Shown: in pieces, positions 33,900 through 39,539 of the stretch | How the letters are laid out: each line of letters opens with the position of its first letter | How positions within the stretch are numbered: the first letter of the stretch is position 1 | Assembly: GCF_003326475.1 (NCBI RefSeq) | Contig: NZ_JPWA01000041.1 | Coordinates: 1-39,539, forward strand | Length of the DNA: 39,539 nucleotides | Source: Thalassospira xianhensis MCCC 1A02616 | GTDB lineage: Bacteria > Pseudomonadota > Alphaproteobacteria > Rhodospirillales > Thalassospiraceae | Reading direction: 5' to 3' | The notes under the pieces: model-generated | Database searches by the model: none | Told to the model about the DNA's origin: nothing | What the model saw: only the letters and a program-made list of their open reading frames with translations | Position numbers and translations under genes: made by a program

Positions 33900-35129
33900 A
33901 TGACCGACCAAAACCTGGCCAAGCCCGATTTAAGCCTTTGGCAGATTTTCCTGATTTTTCTGCGTCTGGGGTTAACCAGTTTTGGCGGGCCGGTCGCCCA
34001 TATCAGCTATTTCCGTGAAGAGTTCGTAGTCCGCCGCAAATGGCTTTCTGATGCGACTTACGGCGATCTGGTCGCACTCTGCCAGTTTGTGCCGGGGCCT
34101 GCCAGTTCGCAGGTCGGGATGGGAATTGGCATGTCGCTGGGCGGATTTCCCGGTGCGTTTGCCGCATGGATCGGTTTTACGATGCCATCGGCAATTGTTC
34201 TGGCTGCACTTGGGCTTGGGTTGGCTGGCGGCAACCTTGCCGCCACGGGCCCCATGATATGGGGGCTCAAGCTGGTTGCGGTTGGTGTTGTCGCACACGC
34301 TCTTTCGGGCATGGCGCGAAGCCTGTGCCCTGATATTCCGCGTGCGGTTGTTGCCATAATTGCAGCCGCGCTGATGATTGCATTTAGTGGTGTGGGCATG
34401 CAGGCCATCGTCATTGTCGGAGGGCTGGTTGCCGGGACGCTGTTCCTGCAGGCTGATCTGGTCAAGCTGGACGGGAAGCTGGCTGCCGGTATTTCCCCGA
34501 AGGTGGCAGTGATCGCGTTGGCAATCTTTGGTGTGCTACTGATCGGGTTGCCGTTACTGGTACAGGTCACATCGTCATCATGGCTTGCCGTATTTGACGG
34601 ATTTTACCGCAGCGGGGCGCTGGTTTTTGGTGGCGGGCATGTAGTGTTGCCATTGCTGCAGGAAGCCGTTGTTGCGCCCGGTTGGGTCGATACGGATACG
34701 TTCCTTGCCGGTTATGGTGCAACACAGGCAGTACCGGGGCCGATTTTTACCTTTGCTGCCTATCTGGGTGCAGTGTTGCAAACCGATACAGGTGGGATCG
34801 CAGGGGCGATGATTGCTCTGTTCGCCATTTTCCTGCCGGCGTTTCTTTTTGTGATTGGATTATTGCCGTTTTGGGATCGTATCCGGCATATGCCCAAAAT
34901 GCGTGCGGGGCTGGCAGGGGTCAATGCTGCGGTGGTGGGCTTGCTGGCATCCGTTCTGTACGATCCGATCTGGACCGGATCAATTCATGACGTGAAGGAC
35001 GTGGTGATTGCGTTCATCGCATTCACAATCTTGCAATGGCGGCTGATGCCTGTCTGGGCACTGGTTCTTGCGGGGGGAGCCGGTGGCATCGTGATGGGCT
35101 ATTTCGGGGTTGCCGGTACGGTTGTTTGA
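33900..35129 (+). CDS. chrA: Chromate transporter (CHR family)
   Basis: The 409-residue membrane protein is built of two homologous CHR halves. The first carries FGGPVAHISYFREEFVVRRKW and LCQFVPGPASSQ, and the second FGGGHVVLPLLQEAVV and TQAVPGPIFTFAAYLG. The family exports chromate, giving resistance; some members may transport sulfate-like anions. Length is normal for the bidomain type. ATG 33900 follows a purine-rich GGGAAAAG. No chrB regulator is next to it; inverted repeats upstream may be control sites. It converges on the hydrolase gene, 15 bases apart, without a visible terminator. Confidence 0.93.
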   Translation: MTDQNLAKPDLSLWQIFLIFLRLGLTSFGGPVAHISYFREEFVVRRKWLSDATYGDLVALCQFVPGPASSQVGMGIGMSLGGFPGAFAAWIGFTMPSAIVLAALGLGLAGGNLAATGPMIWGLKLVAVGVVAHALSGMARSLCPDIPRAVVAIIAAALMIAFSGVGMQAIVIVGGLVAGTLFLQADLVKLDGKLAAGISPKVAVIALAIFGVLLIGLPLLVQVTSSSWLAVFDGFYRSGALVFGGGHVVLPLLQEAVVAPGWVDTDTFLAGYGATQAVPGPIFTFAAYLGAVLQTDTGGIAGAMIALFAIFLPAFLFVIGLLPFWDRIRHMPKMRAGLAGVNAAVVGLLASVLYDPIWTGSIHDVKDVVIAFIAFTILQWRLMPVWALVLAGGAGGIVMGYFGVAGTVV

Positions 35130-35144
35130 ATGACGCGCCGGGGT

Positions 35145-36596
35145 TTATTCGGCTGACTGTGCGGTATTTTCCACTTCCACAGTGGTATCACCATTGCGTG
35201 CGACAATATCGGGAAACAGTGCAGAAATTGATCCGACAAAGCGATACTGGTCAAAGGCGCTGCCATCTCTGGTCAATCCAAGTCTTACAATCACCAGTTC
35301 CTTTGACGGGATGACGCTGATGATCTGGCCATCATGACCAAGTGCAAAGAACGCATCATCCGGGATCGTTGGGCCATTGACGCGTGCGTTACCGTCTTTG
35401 TCACGTGAACCGGGCAATTGAAGCCACCAATGGGCACCATAAATGCCGTTTGGGGCGGCTGGTGCAGGCGTGACCGAATATTTCACCCAGTCTGGCGGAA
35501 GCAGTTGTTCATCGTTCCAGACGCCATCCTGCAGGAATAACTGACCAATTTTTGCCCAGTCACGAGCCGAGGCATGCATGAAGCTGGAGCCGATGAAATA
35601 GCCATCCTGATCGGTTTCGATTACCGCATTGCGGATGCCAAGTGGTCGGAACAGCATATCAAAGGGAATATGCTGATAGCTTAGGATCGACCTGCTGATA
35701 TTGCGCATTGCCGCCGACAGAACGTTTGTCGCCCCGGAATTATAAGAGAAATATTCACCGGGTTTGTGTTCAAGCGGGCGCGTCACGGCAAATCCGGCAG
35801 TGGCGGGTTCGACAAACAGCATTTGGACCACGTCCGATAGCGGGTTCCAGTAGCTTTCATCAAATTCCAGCCCGCTGCTCATATGCAGAAGCTGGTCATA
35901 GGTGATGACAGCACGGGGATCGTTAACCCGGGACTGCCATTCATTGATCAGAACCGGACTGTCAACTCCGGGGATCATGTGTTCCTGTTGCATTCGCCCA
36001 AGCAGCGCATTGAATACGCTTTTGGTCATCGACCAACCCGGCAAGGGGGTCGTTGCATTGATCCCTGGTGCATAACGTTCGGCAATGACCTTGCCGCGAT
36101 GCAACACCACAATTGCGCGGCTGCGCCGCGAGATATCCGTGCCCGGCTCGTCCATCGCATCGGCAAGAATATTGTTAAAGGCCCGCCGGTCGATATTGCC
36201 TGGCACGGATGCCGTTCGCAGCGGTTGTGCCGGGATCGGACGGATCAGCGGGCTTGTCGCGCGCAACTGTTCAATCCGTGCCGGATCATCGGAGAGTGTG
36301 CAGCCAAGGTTTGGGCGAAAAACCGCGATACGTTTGCGAAAACCAAACGCATGCGCGCTGACCGTTTGATGGCGCAGGTCGACATTCGCGGTAATCAGCG
36401 ACAGCAATGGATTGTTATCGGCAAGTACATCCTCGTCGCGGGCGCGGTCCGAGGATAGGCCATTTACAAAAATGGCCGAACACATGATCTTGGCCGTATA
36501 GCCGGCTCCCACAGGTGCCAGCCAGATAAAGAACGCGGAAATCACCAGAATGCCAAGCAATATCAGGCCGATAAAGGTGGCTTTAATCCAGGTCAT
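35145..36596 (-). CDS. Beta-lactamase-fold serine hydrolase (6-aminohexanoate-dimer hydrolase-like)
   Basis: The 483-residue protein has one N-terminal membrane anchor (FIGLILLGILVISAFFIWL), so it is probably tethered to the inner membrane facing the periplasm. The active-site SxxK motif is S189-M-T-K192 (GWSMTKS), the tyrosine motif is Y285 (SYNSG), and an HDG motif stands in the KTG position (ALGHDGQ). These place it in the class C beta-lactamase/esterase/NylB superfamily. The substrate is unknown, and nothing indicates antibiotic resistance. ATG 36596 (MTWIK) is preferred; it has AAGGGA upstream, and the longer frame to 36647 begins with TTG. Confidence 0.85.
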   Translation of the reverse strand: MTWIKATFIGLILLGILVISAFFIWLAPVGAGYTAKIMCSAIFVNGLSSDRARDEDVLADNNPLLSLITANVDLRHQTVSAHAFGFRKRIAVFRPNLGCTLSDDPARIEQLRATSPLIRPIPAQPLRTASVPGNIDRRAFNNILADAMDEPGTDISRRSRAIVVLHRGKVIAERYAPGINATTPLPGWSMTKSVFNALLGRMQQEHMIPGVDSPVLINEWQSRVNDPRAVITYDQLLHMSSGLEFDESYWNPLSDVVQMLFVEPATAGFAVTRPLEHKPGEYFSYNSGATNVLSAAMRNISRSILSYQHIPFDMLFRPLGIRNAVIETDQDGYFIGSSFMHASARDWAKIGQLFLQDGVWNDEQLLPPDWVKYSVTPAPAAPNGIYGAHWWLQLPGSRDKDGNARVNGPTIPDDAFFALGHDGQIISVIPSKELVIVRLGLTRDGSAFDQYRFVGSISALFPDIVARNGDTTVEVENTAQSAE

Positions 36597-36700
36597 TCCG
36601 TTTCCCTTGTGCAGAGCGTTATTTGCCCCTTGCATTTGATCCGGCAAGGAGGGTCGCCTGCTTTACGGGATAGGTCAAGACAGCGGATTGTATAGGCGGA

Positions 36701-37870
36701 CTAACCCGCGGTTACGACGCGGATCTGACGGTACCGAAGCGAAATGGCAAATCCGGCAAGGTAGAAACCGGCCAGAAGAAATGCCGCCCCCTTCCAGTTT
36801 GCCCAGTCGATCATGGCACCGGCGACTGGCGGAACAATCACAACGGAAATCTCGGCAAACTGGGCAAGCATCCCCTGAAGGGCCGGCATCGAAAGATTAC
36901 GATCTGCAATACGGGGCAAAAGCGCAAAGCATGTACCGGCAACGACGCCCTGGCCGATATTGAACAGGACCAGCGCCAAGACGCTAATAGTGATGATCTG
37001 GCTGACAAACAGGGTGAATATCGCCGCAGCCATGACCGGAAGTCCGATGGCAAGCATGATACGCCCAGGCATATCGCGGCCCAGTGCCATTCCCGCACCG
37101 ACACTGCCGATGATGTTCCCGGCAATTGCGGTAATGCCAATGATCGCCGCAGCGAGGGGAATGCTGATGGCAAGATTATCTGCCATCATGGCGGGCATGA
37201 AGGCAAGGGATGCGGATGTTGCCCCTGCAAAGGCCGCAAAGGTAAGCGCGATCTGCATTGCCGGACGTGATTTCAGCACACCCGAAATACCCGATGTCAG
37301 CGACCGGTTGAAACTTTGTTCACGCGGTTTGCTCAGCAACATCAGTGCGGGTAAAAGAACCGCAACCGGGATGGTGCAGGCGACAACTGCCATGCGCCAA
37401 TCAAGCCACGCGACAATTGCGGCACTGGTCCAGTTCCCCATCGCAATGCCGACCGGGATGAAAGTACCCCAGATGCTCATGGCCATGGCAACGGTTCTGG
37501 CATTGCCCAGATTGGTCATCCAGCTTGGCGCACCAACCACAATCAGAAGATACCCGACACTGGTGACAAGGCGCCCGACATAAAGCATTCCGGTGCTGGA
37601 TGCTGTTGCGAAGAGTGCAGCACCAATGATCATCATGATGCCGCCCAGAAACAGCGAACGGCGCAAGCCGGCCTGTGCAGCCCAAACCCCTGCGGGAATG
37701 GCAAAAATGGCACCCGCCGCAGTGATCAGCGATGCGACAAGACCAAACTGTGCCTGGCTAAGATCAAAACCGGCGCGAAGATCGGGGGCTATCGGCCCCA
37801 CCAGACCGACCTGCATCGAGGCCGTTAGTCCAAGACCGTAAAGAACACAAATGGCAAAAATCGGCGGCAT
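36701..37870 (-). CDS. Major facilitator superfamily transporter
   Basis: The 389-residue protein has about 12 hydrophobic segments and the MFS loop motif after TM2 (GVWAAQAGLRRSLFLGG, between helices 2 and 3). It resembles cyanate/NNP-type or drug efflux MFS proteins; I cannot name the substrate. ATG 37870 (MPPIFAICVLYG) starts right at the first helix. An upstream TTG-started extension to 37954 is unlikely, though no clear ribosome-binding site is seen before 37870. It lies downstream of the XRE regulator on the same strand (114-base gap), which may control it. Confidence 0.85.
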   Translation of the reverse strand: MPPIFAICVLYGLGLTASMQVGLVGPIAPDLRAGFDLSQAQFGLVASLITAAGAIFAIPAGVWAAQAGLRRSLFLGGIMMIIGAALFATASSTGMLYVGRLVTSVGYLLIVVGAPSWMTNLGNARTVAMAMSIWGTFIPVGIAMGNWTSAAIVAWLDWRMAVVACTIPVAVLLPALMLLSKPREQSFNRSLTSGISGVLKSRPAMQIALTFAAFAGATSASLAFMPAMMADNLAISIPLAAAIIGITAIAGNIIGSVGAGMALGRDMPGRIMLAIGLPVMAAAIFTLFVSQIITISVLALVLFNIGQGVVAGTCFALLPRIADRNLSMPALQGMLAQFAEISVVIVPPVAGAMIDWANWKGAAFLLAGFYLAGFAISLRYRQIRVVTAG

Positions 37871-37984
37871 GAGGGGGCAATCCGTTACTTGAGCAAACTG
37901 TTTGGTTGGGGCAAACCAAAAGAACGGATTTCTTTTACCGGAAACCCGTTGCAACGATCCACGTATGAAATATGCGCGAAACGG

Positions 37985-38560
37985 TTATGCAGGTGGGTGA
38001 TCAAAGCCGGTCGTCAGACGAACGGCGGTGCCATCGGACAGGAAAAACCGTTCCCACAGGATGAATTTATCGACAATCGGCATCGGTGGGCCGTTGCGCC
38101 CGGATGTTTCGAAGGTCAGATGATCAGCCTGATCTTCGTGCCAGCCCATATGATGCAGGCGTTTTTCCGCCTGTGCGATTTCCGGCGTGGCAAAGCGCCA
38201 AAGGGATGTGCCAAGAAGATCACCAGAATCCCGTTGCCATTCCTTTTCGCGCGGTCCCGATGCGCACAGCAAACGATGGCTGCGATCCTCGATCAGATGA
38301 ACACGTTGCCGCGAATGGATCACCAGCCGTTTGATCGCCTGATCCAATCGGAAATTGCGGTTGCGCGTCATCATCTGATGCAAAAGGTCGATCTGAAGCG
38401 GGGCCGGGGTTTGCAACCCCTTTTCCCAGCGTGAGACGGTTGCCTGTGTGACGCCGACAATATCGGCAAGACGCGATTGCTTGATCTCGCTTTCGCGGCG
38501 CCATTGGCGCAGGCGGCGACCAAATTCAGGATCGGGTGCTATCGGGGGCAGTAACTTCAT
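37985..38560 (-). CDS. XRE-family transcriptional regulator with C-terminal sensory-like domain
   Basis: The 191-residue protein has an N-terminal helix-turn-helix of the Cro/CI type at about residues 12-66 (FGRRLRQWRRESEIKQSRLADIVGVTQATVSRWEKG). The C-terminal about 110 residues (HLIEDRSHRLLCASG, then TSLWRFATPEIAQAE) look like a PAS-like ligand-binding fold, but that is tentative. It lies between rsmD and the MFS gene on one strand, suggesting local regulation of the transporter. Confidence 0.82.
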   Translation of the reverse strand: MKLLPPIAPDPEFGRRLRQWRRESEIKQSRLADIVGVTQATVSRWEKGLQTPAPLQIDLLHQMMTRNRNFRLDQAIKRLVIHSRQRVHLIEDRSHRLLCASGPREKEWQRDSGDLLGTSLWRFATPEIAQAEKRLHHMGWHEDQADHLTFETSGRNGPPMPIVDKFILWERFFLSDGTAVRLTTGFDHPPA

Positions 38561-38626
38561 CGCTCAACATCGCCTGACATTTCGAAAGGCAGCCCACCAT
38601 AACACAGCCAGGAAATCAATAAAGGT

Positions 38627-39202
38627 TCAGGACGCAGCGCCAAGGCGATAGATATCGATCTGGCAGCGGCCATATTTGCGGCTATCAAGGGTTTCAAGGC
38701 CGTCGACTTCCGGTGCCGGTTCGCGCGGATCACGTTCTGCAATGATCAGCGTTTCATCATTGATCCAACCGGCATTTGCCAGTCCCGTAATACTGGGGCC
38801 AAGCAAATCCTTCTGATAGGGCGGATCAAGAAACACCATGCTGGCGGGTTCGGGCGCGCGGGGCGGCTTGGTTGCATCTGCGCGCTGAACACGGGTTTTA
38901 TCGCCCAATTTCAAATCGGCAATATTCTGTTCGATTGCGGCAAGGGCACCACGATCAAGGTCAAAGAAAACGGCCTTTTGCGCACCACGTGAAATGGCTT
39001 CAAGGCCGAGCGCCCCAGAACCGGCATAGGCATCAAGAATGAGCCCGTCATAAAGCGGGTTCTGGTCGTCCTCGTACCAGCGCGATGCATGTGTCAGGAT
39101 GTTAAACAGGGCTTCGCGAACGCGATCCAGCGTCGGGCGCGTATCACGCCCGGTTGGGGCCGTCAAAAGCCGCCCGCGAAGACTTCCGCCAACAATCCGC
39201 AT
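38627..39202 (-). CDS. rsmD: 16S rRNA (guanine-966-N2) methyltransferase
   Basis: The 191-residue SAM-dependent methyltransferase modifies G966 of 16S rRNA. It starts with the family's MRIVGGSLRGR, has the SAM motif LDAYAGSGALGLEA (56-69) and the catalytic DPPY (126-129). Full length. It lies six bases after the stop of the upstream partial gene on the minus strand, the common pairing of rsmD with a pseudouridine synthase gene. Confidence 0.95.
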   Translation of the reverse strand: MRIVGGSLRGRLLTAPTGRDTRPTLDRVREALFNILTHASRWYEDDQNPLYDGLILDAYAGSGALGLEAISRGAQKAVFFDLDRGALAAIEQNIADLKLGDKTRVQRADATKPPRAPEPASMVFLDPPYQKDLLGPSITGLANAGWINDETLIIAERDPREPAPEVDGLETLDSRKYGRCQIDIYRLGAAS

Positions 39203-39208
39203 TCTGTC

Positions 39209-39539
39209 TTAACCCTTTTTGCCGCGCGGGCGATTACCTGCCGGTTTCGACCCGCTGCGTCCTGCCGGGCGATTGCCGGGTTTGCCATCGGCAATGCTAC
39301 CACGGTTGTTACCACCGGTGTTGCCAGTCGGTTTGCCGCGACCGCCACCAAACGATTTTCCAGCGTCGCTGTTGCGTTCGCTGCCACCTGCTTTGCCGCC
39401 GGGCGCATAACGCCCACGGCCTTTGTTCGCCGGACGATTTGTGTTGTCGCGATCACCGAAACGACTGTCCCGGTCGTCCCGAGTGCCGCGGTCACTGCGA
39501 TCTTCGCGGTTTTCACGCGCCGGGCCGCCACGTGATACT
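39209..39539 (-). CDS. C-terminal RG-rich tail of a probable 23S rRNA pseudouridine synthase (partial)
   Basis: On the minus strand a frame open to the window edge ends at TAA (39209-39211). It encodes about 109 residues made almost entirely of Arg, Gly, Asp, Asn, Ser and Lys (DRSDRGTRDDRDSRFGDRD, ending RPAGNRPRGKKG). Such tails are typical of alphaproteobacterial RluB-type pseudouridine synthases, which usually precede rsmD. The catalytic part is outside the window, so the name rests on the tail and the neighbour. Confidence 0.6.
   Translation of the reverse strand, partial: VSRGGPARENREDRSDRGTRDDRDSRFGDRDNTNRPANKGRGRYAPGGKAGGSERNSDAGKSFGGGRGKPTGNTGGNNRGSIADGKPGNRPAGRSGSKPAGNRPRGKKG

Noticed and set aside
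33022..33903. Short open frames between amn and chrA
   Set aside because: They overlap each other in different frames, are Pro/Arg/Thr/His-rich, have no ribosome-binding sites, and lie in repeat-bearing DNA.
35145..36596. Antibiotic-resistance beta-lactamase
   Set aside because: Although it has SxxK and Tyr motifs, HDG replaces KTG and the overall layout with a membrane anchor fits the broad serine-hydrolase/NylB group, not a dedicated class C beta-lactamase.

Overview
The window looks like a chromosomal segment of an alphaproteobacterium, most likely Rhodospirillales and Thalassospira-like. The grounds are the rpmH-rnpA-yidD-yidC-engB-argB order, a helicase gene followed by a short S4-domain gene, and two promoter sequences matching the alphaproteobacterial general-stress sigma (EcfG) consensus. 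The genus is an inference from gene content and protein flavour. No rRNA, tRNA, CRISPR array, insertion sequence or replication origin was found.

Layout. (1) 1-651: tail of a helicase-like gene and an S4 RNA-binding protein. (2) 827-17937: a type I secretion locus with two different ABC half-transporters, a HlyD-type adaptor, and a giant 3921-residue secreted protein. That protein has 28 repeats of about 108 residues, 6 before and 22 after an internal RTX block, then a terminal RTX block and a secretion-signal-like C terminus. No TolC-type outer membrane partner and no LapD/LapG control pair is present. (3) 18096-22453: housekeeping run rpmH, rnpA, yidD, yidC, engB, argB. (4) 22607-26005: a GGDEF protein, then mtaB and ftsY overlapping by 4 bases. 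(5) 26053-28027, minus strand: a DAG-kinase-like lipid kinase with an extra C-terminal domain, and dps. (6) 28248-30802: an acidic exported protein, a YqaA/DedA-like membrane protein, a ribbon-helix-helix protein, then an ECF sigma factor with a tiny anti-sigma-like partner. (7) 30803-32749: a candidate small RNA and amn. (8) 32750-33899: a noncoding, repeat-bearing stretch. (9) 33900-39539: chrA, then a minus-strand run of a beta-lactamase-fold hydrolase, an MFS transporter, an XRE regulator, rsmD, and the RG-rich tail of a probable pseudouridine synthase.

How parts work together. The secretion locus reads as a transporter plus its substrate. The three transporter genes overlap as ATGA, and the adhesin follows a 145-base leader full of hairpins that could set its expression separately. 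The dps and acidic-protein genes diverge from one 220-base region. That region carries two GGAAC-N16-CGTT promoters back to back, so both are probably general-stress genes. An ECF sigma gene lies about 2 kb away.

Most worth a second look: the divergent EcfG-type promoters with the sigma/mini anti-sigma pair; the candidate small RNA at 30875-30957, whose promoter spacer holds a perfect palindrome; the giant adhesin, with its internal RTX block and a nearly identical 120-bp segment on either side of that block; the paired ABC proteins that both have aberrant signature motifs; and the mutually exclusive leader hairpins before the adhesin.
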